Shown: positions 9,932-18,722 of the stretch, piece after piece | Layout: each line of letters opens with the position of its first letter | Position numbering within the stretch: position 1 is the first letter of the stretch | NCBI RefSeq assembly: GCF_022829445.1 | Contig: NZ_JAKSXY010000059.1 | Location: forward strand, 124,001 to 188,000 | DNA from: Methylobacterium sp. J-068 | Lineage (GTDB): Bacteria; Pseudomonadota; Alphaproteobacteria; Rhizobiales; Beijerinckiaceae | DNA: 64,000 bases | Direction of reading: 5' to 3' | The notes under the pieces: generated by a model | The model's input: the letters and a program-made list of their open reading frames with translations, nothing else | Told to the model about the DNA's origin: nothing | Databases searched by the model: none | Made by a program: the position numbers and the translations under genes

Positions 9932-10972
9932 CTACTCCGAGCTTTTCCCCGAAACTCCCGCCTGCGCGAAGGTCGCCATGTCGCGGTGGCAGGCCAGGGC
10001 GCCCTTGAGGAGGCCCAGCGCCAGCGCGGCGCCCGAGGCCTCGCCGAGGCGCATGCCGAGCGCCAGTAGCGGCACGAGGCCGAGGCGCTCCAGCACGTCC
10101 GCGTGGGCCCCCTCCGCAGAGACGTGGCCGGCGAGGCAATGATCCAGCAGCGAAGGGTCGAGGGCGTGCAGGATCGCGGCGGCGGCGGTGGCGACGTAGC
10201 CGTCGAGCACCACCGGCACCCGCTGCAGCCGGGCGGCCAGGATCGCGCCCGCGATGGCGGCGATCTCGCGGCCGCCGAGGCGGGCCAGCACCTCCAGGGG
10301 ATCATCGAGGTGCCCGGCATGGCGGGACAGGGCCGCCTCCACCGCCGCGACCTTGCGGGCGAGCCCGGCCTCGTCGACGCCCGTGCCGCGCCCGACCCAG
10401 TGCGCGGCCTCGCCCCCATAGAGCGCGGCGTAGATCGCCGCCGCCACGGTGGTGTTGCCGATGCCCATCTCGCCGAGCGCGAGGCAATCGGTGCCGGCGG
10501 CCACCGCCTCCATGCCGAACGCCATGGTGGCGACGCAGGCCTTCTCGTCGAAGGCGGGCCCGACCGTGATGTCGCCGGTGGGCATGTCGATGGCGAGGTC
10601 GAACACCTTGAAGCCGAGGCCGTAGGCGGCGCAGATCTGGTTGATCGCCCCGCCGCCGGCCGCGAAATTGTCGAGCATCTGGCGGTTCACCGCCGCCGGA
10701 AAGGCCGAGACGCCGCGCGCGGTGACGCCGTGGCTGCCGGCGAAGACGCAGACCAGCGGGCGGTCGAGGGAGGGTTGGCCCTTGCCCTGCCAGGCGGCGA
10801 GCCAGGAGACGAGGTGCTCCAGGCGCCCCAGCGAACCGGCGGGCTTGGTCAGGGTGGCGTCGCGCTCGGCCACCATCGCCACCGCGTCCCGGTCCGGACC
10901 CGGCAGGGAGGCGATCAGGCGGCGGATGTCGTCGAAGGGCGAGGCCGCGTCGGGCTGGATCGAGTCGGTCAT
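9932..10972 (-). CDS. cobT: Nicotinate-nucleotide--dimethylbenzimidazole phosphoribosyltransferase
   Basis: It makes alpha-ribazole 5'-phosphate from dimethylbenzimidazole and nicotinate mononucleotide, activating the lower ligand of cobalamin. The 346 residues match the family in length. Visible signatures are LTKPAGSLGRLE near residue 40, VFAGSHGVTARGVSAFP near 88, LGEMGIGNTT near 170 and the C-terminal GMRLGEASGAA, whose Glu corresponds to the catalytic base of Salmonella CobT (family knowledge). It is divergent from cobS with 101 bases between starts, so both lower-ligand genes may share a regulatory region. No cobalamin riboswitch is seen in that gap. Confidence 0.95.
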   Translation of the reverse strand: MTDSIQPDAASPFDDIRRLIASLPGPDRDAVAMVAERDATLTKPAGSLGRLEHLVSWLAAWQGKGQPSLDRPLVCVFAGSHGVTARGVSAFPAAVNRQMLDNFAAGGGAINQICAAYGLGFKVFDLAIDMPTGDITVGPAFDEKACVATMAFGMEAVAAGTDCLALGEMGIGNTTVAAAIYAALYGGEAAHWVGRGTGVDEAGLARKVAAVEAALSRHAGHLDDPLEVLARLGGREIAAIAGAILAARLQRVPVVLDGYVATAAAAILHALDPSLLDHCLAGHVSAEGAHADVLERLGLVPLLALGMRLGEASGAALALGLLKGALACHRDMATFAQAGVSGKSSE

Positions 10973-11073
10973 GCGGTCATTCCGGTGGCCGGCCCCGTCG
11001 CCAGGATGGCGGGCCGCCCGTCGCCGGAGCTATAACGGGCCGGGCACGGGTGGTGAAGGCGGGCGGGTTCGCG

Positions 11074-11925
11074 ATGCGGGAGACCCCTAAGCAACAGGAG
11101 ACCCCCGAGCACGAGGAGGCCGATCCGGCCTTTCCGGGCGCGGCCCTCGCCTACGATCTCGCCGGGTGCCTGCGCTTCTACTCGCGGCTGCCGGTGCCGC
11201 GACTGCCCGGCGAGGGCGACCCGCACGCCGTGCCGGACTTTCGCACCCTGCCCCGGATGCTGCCGCTGGCCGGCCTGATCCTCGGCTTGCCGGGCGCGGT
11301 CACGCTGCTCGGCGCCTGGGGCCTCGGCCTCGGACCCTTCCTCGCCGCGACCCTGGCGCTGACCGCCGGAATCCTGATCACCGGCGCCCTGCACGAGGAC
11401 GGGCTCGCCGACGTGGCGGACGGGTTCGGCGGCGGCGCGACGCCGGCCCGGCGCCTGGAGATCATGCGCGACAGCCGCATCGGCGCCTATGGCGGGGTCG
11501 CGCTCGTGCTGTCGCTCGCCCTGCGGATCGGCGCCCTGGCGACTCTCCTCGATCGCGTCGGGGGCCTGGCCGCCATCGCGCTGGTGCTCGCCGCCACCCT
11601 CTCGCGCAGCGCCGCCCTGGCCCCGTTGGCCCTGCTGGCGCCCGCCCGCGCCGACGGGGCCGGCGCCGCCGTCGGCCGACCGGGCCGGCGGACCCTGGTC
11701 ACGGCCGGGGCGCTGGCGCTGATGCTGACGCTGCTCGGCCTCGCCTTCGGGCTTGCGCCACTCGGCGGTGCGCTGATGCTCGCCATGAGCGTGCTGGCCG
11801 CCTGGGGCGTCACCGCGCTGGCGCGCCGCGCCATCGGGGGCCAGACCGGGGACGTGGTGGGGGCCGCCCAGCAATGCGCGGAGATCGCCGCCCTGCTCGC
11901 CCTGGTGGCGGCGATCCCGGCCTGA
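11074..11925 (+). CDS. cobS: Adenosylcobinamide-GDP ribazoletransferase (cobalamin synthase)
   Basis: This 283-residue integral membrane enzyme joins adenosylcobinamide-GDP with alpha-ribazole (phosphate) in the last assembly step of cobalamin. The conserved acidic signature HEDGLADVADGFGGG (near residue 110) followed by RRLEIMRDSRIGAYG is the family hallmark. Several hydrophobic helices follow, and the protein ends with a typical GGQTGDVVGAAQQ motif. The ATG at 11074 (MRETPKQQ) is preferred; a GTG at 11050 would add eight residues. Its divergent partner cobT supplies the ribazole substrate. Confidence 0.94.
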   Translation: MRETPKQQETPEHEEADPAFPGAALAYDLAGCLRFYSRLPVPRLPGEGDPHAVPDFRTLPRMLPLAGLILGLPGAVTLLGAWGLGLGPFLAATLALTAGILITGALHEDGLADVADGFGGGATPARRLEIMRDSRIGAYGGVALVLSLALRIGALATLLDRVGGLAAIALVLAATLSRSAALAPLALLAPARADGAGAAVGRPGRRTLVTAGALALMLTLLGLAFGLAPLGGALMLAMSVLAAWGVTALARRAIGGQTGDVVGAAQQCAEIAALLALVAAIPA

Positions 11926-11988
11926 TCCGACTCCGCGACGCCGGCCGGGCTTGATCCCGACGCCGCCGCCCTGGCATGGATCGGGGCG

Positions 11989-12234
11989 ATGAGCCAGCTT
12001 CGCCCCAAACCCTCCAGCCCAAGTCCCTCGAGCCCAAGTCCCTCGAGCCCTTGCACCAAGCTCTGCATCCTCGACGCCGTCACGAGCCTGTGCGAGGGCT
12101 GCGGTCGCACGCGCGACGAGATCGCCCTGTGGGGCTCGATGTCGGAGGCCCAGCGCCGGGCGGTGATGGGGGGTCTGGAGGGCCGGCTGCGCGCCGCCTA
12201 CCCGAGGCGCGCGCCTGCGCCGGCCGAATCATGA
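11989..12234 (+). CDS. DUF1289 family small cysteine protein
   Basis: The 81-residue protein carries the DUF1289 pattern: C-x3-C (CTKLC) followed by CEGCGRTRDEIALW, so four cysteines that could bind a metal or cluster. The function of this family is unknown to me. The N-terminal 20 residues are a low-complexity Ser/Pro stretch encoded by a 15-base tandem repeat at 12016-12050 and are probably not part of the folded domain. The stop overlaps the start of the next gene (ATGA at 12231-12234), so the two are translationally coupled. Confidence 0.82.
   Translation: MSQLRPKPSSPSPSSPSPSSPCTKLCILDAVTSLCEGCGRTRDEIALWGSMSEAQRRAVMGGLEGRLRAAYPRRAPAPAES
12016..12050 (+). repeat. 15-base in-frame tandem repeat
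   Basis: The unit AGCCCAAGTCCCTCG is present twice and followed by a partial third copy. It encodes SPSSP repeats in the DUF1289 protein and is prone to slippage-driven length change without frameshift. Confidence 0.85.
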
Positions 12235-12920
12235 GGCTCGCCGGGATCCTGATCCTGGGCGGCGCGCTCCTCGTCCTGCTGCTCTCGGGCGGCGAGCAGC
12301 GCATCGTCGGGATGGAGCCTGACCAGTTCGCGCAACTCGCCATGACCACCGGGCTGCTCACCCTCCTGGCGGCGGGATTCTGGCACCAGTTCCGGGACCG
12401 GATGGGCGCGAACCTCACCGCGCTGCTGATCTGGGGCGTCCTCGCGGCCGCGCTGGTGGCGGGCTACGCCTACCGCGACGAGGCCCGGAGCCTCGGCGAC
12501 AGAATGCTCGGGGCGGTGCGGCCGGGCAGCGCCGTCATGGGCTCGGACGGCAGCGTGACGATCACCCGGCGCTCGGACGGTGACTTCCACGTGCGCGCGG
12601 AGGTGAACGGGCAATCGCAGGGCTTCCAGTTCGACACCGGTGCGAGTTCCGTCGTCCTCACGGCCGAGAACGCGGCCGGCCTCGGCATCCGCCCGGCCGA
12701 ATCCGAGTTCAGCATCCGTGTCTCGACCGCCAACGGCACCACCCTGGCGGCCCCCGCCTTTCTCGACACCCTGCGGGTCGGCAGCATCGTCGAGCGGCGC
12801 GTGCCCGCCCTGGTGAGCCGCCCGGGCGCGTTGCGCGAAAACCTCCTCGGCATGAGCTTCCTCGACCGGCTGGCCTCCTTCGAGGTCCGCGGCGACCGCC
12901 TGATCCTGCGCGACCGCTAA
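12231..12920 (+). CDS. Membrane-anchored retropepsin-like aspartic protease (TIGR02281 type)
   Basis: The 229-residue protein has three hydrophobic helices in the first 80 residues (MRLAGILILGGALLVLLLSG first), then a periplasmic or cytoplasmic single-domain aspartic protease. The active-site motif is FQFDTGASSVVLTAENA near residue 130, the Asp-Thr-Gly of retropepsin-fold enzymes that act as dimers. NLLGMSFLDRL near 205 is the conserved C-terminal Leu-Gly motif. The substrate is unknown. The start overlaps the DUF1289 stop by four bases (ATGA), and a long open frame upstream of it is simply the shadow of that gene. A strong hairpin follows the stop. Confidence 0.87.
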   Translation: MRLAGILILGGALLVLLLSGGEQRIVGMEPDQFAQLAMTTGLLTLLAAGFWHQFRDRMGANLTALLIWGVLAAALVAGYAYRDEARSLGDRMLGAVRPGSAVMGSDGSVTITRRSDGDFHVRAEVNGQSQGFQFDTGASSVVLTAENAAGLGIRPAESEFSIRVSTANGTTLAAPAFLDTLRVGSIVERRVPALVSRPGALRENLLGMSFLDRLASFEVRGDRLILRDR

Positions 12921-12927
12921 CCGCGAG

Positions 12928-12949
12928 ACGCCGCCCCGGAGGGCGGCGT
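12928..12949. terminator. Bidirectional terminator hairpin
   Basis: ACGCCGCCC and GGGCGGCGT pair perfectly across CGGA. It lies between two converging genes (aspartic protease and autotransporter) and could end transcription from either side, though T-runs are lacking. Confidence 0.6.
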
Positions 12950-12976
12950 CCGGCAAGGCGCGATCCGGAGTTCGCG

Positions 12977-15900
12977 TCAGAACCGGTAGGTGAAGTTGCC
13001 CTTGACCGCATGGTCCTGGGCGCGCTCGCCGACCTGTCCGGTATAGGCCACGCCGAGGGTGGCGTCGCGCCCCACCCGCACGTCGAGCCCGGCCTCCGCC
13101 ACCAGGGCGTCGCGGCTGATCGGCGTGCCGGCGGTGAGGAAGCTCGGACCCGTTCCGAAGCTCAGGAGGGCCTTCGGCACAACGTCGCCGTAGGCCCGGC
13201 GATAGCCCGCCAGCCCGTGCAGCGAGACCGGCGCGCCGAGGCCGAGATCGAGGCTGGTCTGGCCGCGCACGCCGACCGTCGAGGTCGCGACCTCGGTGGT
13301 CTGCGCCGCGCCCGTCAGCGCGGCGAGGCCCCCGGTCTCGCTGAAGCGGTCCCGCCCGATCGACACGTAGGCGCCGCCCACGAAGGGCTCGAGATAGGTC
13401 GGCTGGATCGAGAGGGCCGGCCCCTCGCCCCGGGTGGTCGGGCTCGCCTGGGGCGCGGCGAGGAAGAAGCGGTAGCCGACCTCGCCGAAGCCCTGCACGG
13501 TGGAGCCGCCGGTGCGGGCCGTGTCGCTGTCGGAGAATCCGGCGAAGCTCACCGCGCGCCGCAGGCGGCTCGACTGGTCGGCATAGACCGCGCCGAGGCG
13601 CAGGGCGAAGGGCCCGCGCTCGTAGCCGCCATAGACGCCGCCGAAGCCGCTCTCGATGGTGCCGGAGGACAGGCGCCCCGCGCTGTCGAGGGCCGTGGCG
13701 GTGTAGCCGCCCGCGACGCCGAGGCGGAAGCCCGTCTCCAGGCGGACATCCGCGCCGAGCACGAAGCCGGAGGTCTGGCGCGACAGGCCGGCGGCGTTGC
13801 CGTCGCTGCGCGCCTGCCCGAAGCTGCCGAAGCCCTGGCCCCAGAGCCCGAACACGCGCGGATCGAGCACCCGCACCGGCACGGGGGCGGCCCGGCCCGG
13901 CAGGTCGGCGGTGTAGGTCGCCGGCAGGGTGCCGTAATCCGTGACCTCGGCCGCGCCGGGGGTGGCGCCCCAGCGCAGACGGTCGAGGATGGCCTCGCGC
14001 ACGAAGAACGCGGTCTCGAACTGGGCGCCGGCGGCGCTCGCGTGGATGTCCCCGGTCAACGCCCCGAAGGCGGCGCGCGCCTCGGGCGTGGTCAGCCCGA
14101 CGGTGCGGCCGTAGAGGGCGCTGCCAGCCCCCGAACTCTGGCCCGCGCCCTGGATGGCGTCGGCGACGCTGCCCTGGTTGCGGGTCTGGGCGATGGTGGA
14201 GAAGGCGATGTCGTTGCGGGTCAGCGTCAGGTCGACCTCGCCCGTGCCGTAGCGCAGGGTCGGGGTGAGGAAGGCGAGGTTCGAGGTGACGCCGGCGAAC
14301 TGCCCCGTGACGCCGCCGGCCGCGCTGAGGATGACGTACTGGGTGCGCGGATCGTAAGCGCCGGCCGACGCCAGCACCTGCACGGTGCCGCCCGACAGGG
14401 TGGCGGTGCCGGTGGCCGCGAGGCGGTCGGACTGGCCGGCGGCGTTGGCCTCGACCTGGAAGGTGGAGCCGGCCGCGAAGGCGGCATTGCCGGCCACGTT
14501 CAGGGTGCCGATGGAATTGCCCGGCGCGACGGTGCCGCCGGACTGCGCAATGATGCCGCCCACCGTGCCGGTGCCGCCGAGAAGGCCGCCCGCGCCCACC
14601 GTGACGGTGCCCGCGATGGTGCCGTTGGCGTAGAGGGCGCCGGTCTGGCCGATGGTGACATCGGTGTTAACCCGGTCGCTCGCCGCCATCGACAGCGTGC
14701 CGATGACGTTCTGGAAGTAGCCGGCGGCGCTGTAGAGGTCGATGCGCGACCAGTAGCTCAGCGGCGTGCCGTAGAAGGCGCTCAGCGCGTTGGTCTCGGT
14801 GTTGACGAGGATCTGGTTGATCGTGCTGGTCTGGAGCGAGCCGTAGAGGCCGCCCCTCGGCGCGATCTGCGCGGCCGCGTCGCTGCTTCCGCCGTAGAGG
14901 GAGGCGAGCAGGATCGACGCGTCGGGGCCTCCGGCGGGCGCGGCCTCGCGGGGCGCTTGGGCGAAGGTCAGGGTCGGCAGGCCGTAGGTCAGGCGATACT
15001 GGTAGAGCGCCTGGTTGGCGGCCGAGGGGACGTAGGGATCGTTGGCGGTGTTGGCCGCGCTCGTGGCGCAGGTGGCGACGGCCGCGCCGCAGCCGGCCGA
15101 GAGGTAGCCCTGCAATTCACCCTGCGCCTGGGTGTAGAGGGCGGGCAGGTTGATCGCCGTGCCGGTGGTCGTCGCGTTGTTGATGTAGGCCGGGTTGGTG
15201 AAGGCTTGCGCCAGGTCGTAGGCCGCGAAGGCGCGGCTCGCGATGATGTCGAGCGGGTAGTGGACGCCGAGCACGATGCGGCTGTCGGCATATTCCGAGC
15301 CGCGCAGGACCATGCTCTGGTAGAGAGACGGCGTCAGCATGGCGAGCAGGATCGAATCGGTGATCGCGTAGTTGGTGTGCCCGCTCGGGAACGAGGGGTT
15401 CGTGGTCAGGCCGTTGATCGAGGTCGGATCGAACGAGTTGATCTCGTTGGGCCGGGCCTGGACCGGGCGCGAACTGCCGTAGACGTCCTGGCCGGCTTGC
15501 GTGTTCGTCACCCCGGCGGCGATGTCGAGGACGCTGGTGGTGGTGTTGGGCAGGTTGCCGAAGCGCGGCAGCGTGAAGCCGGCCGGCGCCACGGCCGGGA
15601 CCGGGACGTAGCCGGCCGGGGTCACGCTCGGGTTCGTGGCCGCGCCGTTGGCGAAGTAGTTCTTGGCCACGCCGAGGTCGGAACTCGTGAAGGTATAGGC
15701 CCGGTTGAGCAGGTCGAAGGTTCTGGCGAGCGGCCCGCTCGTCGCCGTGCTGGCGCGGATGCCGGTCTGGTAGACGGGGCCGAGCACGCTGCCGTAGCCG
15801 CCCACGGGCTGGACCGGGTTGATGGTGCCCGGCGTGCCGGGATTGCTCTGGATGGCCTGGAGAGGCAAGCCGCCCGCGAGGTTGTCGCCCGGCCCGAGAT

Positions 15901-16207
15901 TGACCACAGACCCGTTGATCAGGGTGATCGAGCCGAGGAACGGCGTGCTGCCGGGCAGCGCCTTGTCGCTGATGGCCATGGCCCGCTGCTGGGCCGTCGA
16001 CTGGTTGTTGGTGGCGATGGCCTGCGAGAGGTTGAGCTGCAGCGTCGACTGGCCGACCGCACTGGCGTTCAGGCCGAGGAACGGGCCGAGCAGGTTCAGC
16101 ACGTTGGCATTGGCCGGCGTGATGTTCGCCGTCTGCGCCTGCGCCGAGGCCAGACCGCTCGCCGCGACGATGATCGCTACTGTCGAAACGCCGTATCGTA
16201 ACCGCAT
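12977..16207 (-). CDS. Autotransporter with PAP2-type acid phosphatase passenger
   Basis: The 1076-residue protein has a signal peptide (residues 1-25, ending ASAQAQ). A phosphatase domain of class A/PAP2 type follows: PSFPSGHTN at 272-280 and [12 protein letters not shown] at 309-320 supply the PSGH and SR-x5-H motifs. Next come glycine-rich beta-helix repeats ([19 protein letters not shown], then the [12 protein letters not shown] autotransporter repeat) and a C-terminal beta-barrel of about 270 residues ending in the outer-membrane signature FTYRF. The expected K-x6-RP motif reads Q-x6-RP at 240-248, a possible loss of one phosphate ligand. It would display a phosphatase on the cell surface. 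The start at 16207 has a G-rich ribosome site, and an upstream frame to 16519 is rejected because the signal peptide begins here. Confidence 0.88.
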   Translation of the reverse strand: MRLRYGVSTVAIIVAASGLASAQAQTANITPANANVLNLLGPFLGLNASAVGQSTLQLNLSQAIATNNQSTAQQRAMAISDKALPGSTPFLGSITLINGSVVNLGPGDNLAGGLPLQAIQSNPGTPGTINPVQPVGGYGSVLGPVYQTGIRASTATSGPLARTFDLLNRAYTFTSSDLGVAKNYFANGAATNPSVTPAGYVPVPAVAPAGFTLPRFGNLPNTTTSVLDIAAGVTNTQAGQDVYGSSRPVQARPNEINSFDPTSINGLTTNPSFPSGHTNYAITDSILLAMLTPSLYQSMVLRGSEYADSRIVLGVHYPLDIIASRAFAAYDLAQAFTNPAYINNATTTGTAINLPALYTQAQGELQGYLSAGCGAAVATCATSAANTANDPYVPSAANQALYQYRLTYGLPTLTFAQAPREAAPAGGPDASILLASLYGGSSDAAAQIAPRGGLYGSLQTSTINQILVNTETNALSAFYGTPLSYWSRIDLYSAAGYFQNVIGTLSMAASDRVNTDVTIGQTGALYANGTIAGTVTVGAGGLLGGTGTVGGIIAQSGGTVAPGNSIGTLNVAGNAAFAAGSTFQVEANAAGQSDRLAATGTATLSGGTVQVLASAGAYDPRTQYVILSAAGGVTGQFAGVTSNLAFLTPTLRYGTGEVDLTLTRNDIAFSTIAQTRNQGSVADAIQGAGQSSGAGSALYGRTVGLTTPEARAAFGALTGDIHASAAGAQFETAFFVREAILDRLRWGATPGAAEVTDYGTLPATYTADLPGRAAPVPVRVLDPRVFGLWGQGFGSFGQARSDGNAAGLSRQTSGFVLGADVRLETGFRLGVAGGYTATALDSAGRLSSGTIESGFGGVYGGYERGPFALRLGAVYADQSSRLRRAVSFAGFSDSDTARTGGSTVQGFGEVGYRFFLAAPQASPTTRGEGPALSIQPTYLEPFVGGAYVSIGRDRFSETGGLAALTGAAQTTEVATSTVGVRGQTSLDLGLGAPVSLHGLAGYRRAYGDVVPKALLSFGTGPSFLTAGTPISRDALVAEAGLDVRVGRDATLGVAYTGQVGERAQDHAVKGNFTYRF

Positions 16208-16279
16208 GATCCGCCCCCCTGCCCTCGTCCCCGGGGCTGGCGGCAGGAATAGCGACGCGCACGATTTGCGCCCGTTCAT

Positions 16280-16303
16280 AATCTCGTCACATTTTACGAG
16301 ATT
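16280..16303. promoter_or_regulatory. Perfect inverted repeat upstream of the autotransporter
   Basis: AATCTCGT, 8 bases, ACGAGATT: a perfect 8+8 dyad 73 bases before the autotransporter start, in an AT-rich patch. On the minus strand the spacer contains TAAAAT, close to a -10 box, so a repressor bound here could block transcription. It could instead belong to a divergently acting site, but no plus-strand gene follows. Confidence 0.5.
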
Positions 16304-16388
16304 TCGATTCGTGTTTTCTTGGCAACAACAGGCGGTAGATCGGACCTTTACTTTGCCACCGAAGCAACGCCTCGTCGGGTGACGCGCG

Positions 16389-17393
16389 CTAGGCCGCGAC
16401 CTCCGCATCGGAAACCTGCTCGAGACGGGACACCTGCGCGACGGCGGCCCGCAGGGTGGCGAGGTCGGCCTCGGCCTGGGTCCCGAAGGTGGAGAGGTGG
16501 CGGCGATAGGCGCGGGCACCCGGGCGGCCGTTGAAGAGCCCGAGCATGTGGCGGGTGACCGCGTGCAGGCGCGTGCCCTCCTCCAGGATGCGGGCGAGCA
16601 CGGGCTCGAAGGCCGCCACCGCCGCGAACGGGTCGGCCACGGGCGCGGCCTCCCCGAACAGCATCGGGTCGACGTCGAGGAGGATCGCCGGGTCGCTGTA
16701 GGCCGCCCGGCCGATCATCACCCCGTCCACCGCGGCGAGATGCGCCCGCGCGTCCGCGATCGTGGCGATGCCGCCGTTGATGGCGATGGGCAGGGTCGGA
16801 TTCGCCCGCTTCAACCGGGCCACGCGCCCGTAATCGAGGGGCGGCACGTCGCGGTTCTCCTTGGGCGACAGGCCTTGGAGCCAGGCCTTGCGGGCATGCA
16901 CCACGAGGCCGTCGACGCCCGCCGCGACCACCGCCCCGGTGAGGGCGTCGAGGGCCTGCTCGGTGTCCTGGTCGTCGACGCCGATGCGGCACTTCACCGT
17001 GACGGGCACCGACACCGCCGCCTTCAGAGCGGCCACGCATTCGGCGACCACGGCCGGCTCGCGCATCAGGCAGGCGCCGAAGCGCCCGTCCTGCACCCGG
17101 TCGGAGGGGCAGCCGACATTGAGGTTGACCTCGTCGTAACCGAAGTCTTCCGCGATGCGCGCGGCCTCGGCGAGGTCCGCCGGGTTCGAGCCCCCGAGTT
17201 GCACCGCCACCGGATGCTCCGCCGCGTCGAAGCCGAGCAGCCGCTCGCGCGGGCCGTGGATGACGGCGCCGGTGGTGACCATCTCGGTATAGAGCCGGGC
17301 CCGCCGCGACAGGGTCCTGTGGAAGGCCCGGCAGTGGCGGTCGGTCCAATCCATCATGGGGGCGATGGAGAAGCGGAGGTCGCGGGCGATCAT
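16389..17393 (-). CDS. dusA: tRNA-dihydrouridine(20/20a) synthase
   Basis: This flavoenzyme of 334 residues reduces uridine in the tRNA D-loop. It has the TIM-barrel Dus pattern: [15 protein letters not shown] at the N-terminus, [18 protein letters not shown] near 92 with the catalytic Cys, [11 protein letters not shown] near 130, [20 protein letters not shown] near 165 and INGGIAT near 207. The [10 protein letters not shown] and [15 protein letters not shown] segments are characteristic of the DusA subgroup. It stands alone on the minus strand between the autotransporter and ureE. Confidence 0.94.
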   Translation of the reverse strand: MIARDLRFSIAPMMDWTDRHCRAFHRTLSRRARLYTEMVTTGAVIHGPRERLLGFDAAEHPVAVQLGGSNPADLAEAARIAEDFGYDEVNLNVGCPSDRVQDGRFGACLMREPAVVAECVAALKAAVSVPVTVKCRIGVDDQDTEQALDALTGAVVAAGVDGLVVHARKAWLQGLSPKENRDVPPLDYGRVARLKRANPTLPIAINGGIATIADARAHLAAVDGVMIGRAAYSDPAILLDVDPMLFGEAAPVADPFAAVAAFEPVLARILEEGTRLHAVTRHMLGLFNGRPGARAYRRHLSTFGTQAEADLATLRAAVAQVSRLEQVSDAEVAA

Positions 17394-17529
17394 CGGACGG
17401 ACATAGCGGTACGGCGGGCGGGCTTCAACGCGGGGCGGGACGGCTCATACGGACTTCGACGAGCCCGGCCCATGGATCGGACGCGTCGAGACCTGGCCTG
17501 TCGACACTTGGTCTGTCGGCAGCTGGCCT

Positions 17530-18171
17530 TCAGTGGTCGTGCTTGCAATCCGGACCGTGGACATGCCCGTCATCGTGCTGGTGCGCATGGGAATGACCAT
17601 GGTCGTGGCCGTGATCATGACTGTGGCCGTGATCATGCTCCGCGTGGTGATGCCCCTTGTGATCGTGGCTCCCGTGATCATGCGCGTGGTCGTGATGATC
17701 ATGGGTGTGATGGTCATGCGCGTGATGGTCGTGGCCGCACTGGCTGTGGTCGTGGGCGGCGCGCTCGGGCTTGAAGGCGCGGGTCACCGGGGTGGCGGCG
17801 CAGCCCTGGCCGCGCACGAGTTCGGCGGCGGCGCGGGGCACGTAGAGCACGTCGGCGGCGATCTCGGCGGGCACGTGGCTGCCGCCGAGCTGCCAGGCGA
17901 GCCGCAGGAGCCGGGCCGGGTTCTCGGCGCGGACTTCGAGGAGCGGCTCCCCGGCGGCGCGGATGGCGACGAGGCGGCCGTCCTCCAGCCGCAGGGCGTC
18001 GCCGTCCTCGAGGGTCGCGGCCTTGGCGAGCGCCAGGACGAGGCCCAGCCCCCCCTCCGCCGTCAGGCGCTCCGGTGGGGTCTGGCGGGCGGCGTGGTCG
18101 AGCACGACGGTGTCGACGACCGCGTCGGCGCGGACGGCGACCTTGCGGACGATGGTGGTGGCGCGCAGCAT
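17530..18171 (-). CDS. ureE: Urease accessory protein UreE with very long histidine-rich tail
   Basis: UreE is the nickel metallochaperone for urease. Residues 1-135 form the peptide-binding and metal-binding domains, with the conserved His in GGSHVPAEI near 98 (usually GNRH). From about residue 139 to the end (213) the sequence is almost wholly His, Asp, Gly and Lys, with units such as HDH, HDHGHSHDHGHDHGH and DGHVHGPDCKHDH, able to bind many Ni(II) ions. His tails on UreE are known (Klebsiella), but this one takes up about a third of the protein. No urease structural gene is in the window, so ureE is isolated here. The start at 18171 is the first ATG and gives a normal N-terminus. Confidence 0.85.
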   Translation of the reverse strand: MLRATTIVRKVAVRADAVVDTVVLDHAARQTPPERLTAEGGLGLVLALAKAATLEDGDALRLEDGRLVAIRAAGEPLLEVRAENPARLLRLAWQLGGSHVPAEIAADVLYVPRAAAELVRGQGCAATPVTRAFKPERAAHDHSQCGHDHHAHDHHTHDHHDHAHDHGSHDHKGHHHAEHDHGHSHDHGHDHGHSHAHQHDDGHVHGPDCKHDH

Positions 18172-18270
18172 GAATTCCTCGCGTCGGAGCGGGCGGGGTC
18201 GAGCCTCCGCCGAAAGAGCCGTGGTGGGCGCATCCCTAGAGCTTTTTTCGCCCGAACGGAAAGGCGCGGC

Positions 18271-18296
18271 GGAACCTTAGCCATATGCTGTGCATT
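18271..18296 (+). promoter_or_regulatory. Candidate EcfG-type promoter for the glycine-zipper lipoprotein
   Basis: A perfect GGAAC, 17 bases, then CATT (consensus CGTT, 3 of 4). The predicted transcript start is about 75 bases before the ATG at 18379. Confidence 0.4.
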
Positions 18297-18378
18297 TCCG
18301 AGGGGAATGCTTAAGCTGGGGCGGTAGAACGACAACGGCCGAAGGCCGGGTCACGACGCACAAGGGAGTCTCGGAACC

Positions 18379-18648
18379 ATGAAGAAGCTCATTGCCGCCA
18401 CCCTCGCGGGTGCCCTCGCCCTCTCGCTCGGCGCCTGCAACACGCCGCAGGACCGCGCCCTCGGCGGCGCCGGCCTCGGCGCGCTCGCGGGTGCCGCCAT
18501 CGGCGGTGCCGCCACCGGCCGCGCCGGCGGCGCGCTCGCGGGTGCCGCCATCGGTGGCGCCAGCGGCGCCATCGTGGGCGCCTCCACCGCCCCGCGCTGC
18601 CCCTACGGCACCTACCGCGACGCCTACGGCGACGTGTACTGCCGCTGA
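18379..18648 (+). CDS. Glycine-zipper lipoprotein, 89 aa
   Basis: A signal sequence with lipobox (LSLGAC, Cys at residue 20) predicts a lipid-anchored envelope protein. Residues 28-68 are a double glycine zipper (AGLGALAGAAIGGAATGRAG, then a near repeat GALAGAAIGGASGAIVGAS), the type seen in small SlyB/OsmB/YMGG-like proteins. The C-terminus RCPYGTYRDAYGDVYCR has two cysteines that may form a disulfide. The Shine-Dalgarno AGGGAG lies 11 bases upstream. A clear terminator follows. Such proteins are often stress-induced and stabilise the outer membrane; a candidate EcfG promoter upstream agrees with this. Confidence 0.85.
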   Translation: MKKLIAATLAGALALSLGACNTPQDRALGGAGLGALAGAAIGGAATGRAGGALAGAAIGGASGAIVGASTAPRCPYGTYRDAYGDVYCR

Positions 18649-18690
18649 GACCGACCCTCCGCGCGCGCCCTCGGGGCGCGCCGGAACGCG

Positions 18691-18722
18691 AGGCTTCCTC
18701 TCCCCCGAGAGGGAGCCTTTTT
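18691..18722 (+). terminator. Rho-independent terminator
   Basis: AGGCTTCCTCTC and GAGAGGGAGCCT pair over 12 bases with one G-U, loop CCCC, followed by TTTTT. It ends the glycine-zipper lipoprotein transcript and overlaps the last codon of the converging flavoprotein gene. Confidence 0.9.

Noticed and set aside
13010..16201. Very long plus-strand open frame opposite the autotransporter
   Set aside because: It lacks domains and signals and mirrors the codon bias of the real minus-strand gene.
17535..17760. CRISPR-like short repeats (CATGATCATG-type units)
   Set aside because: They are the codons of the histidine-rich UreE tail on the opposite strand. Unit length and spacing are irregular and there is no cas gene.
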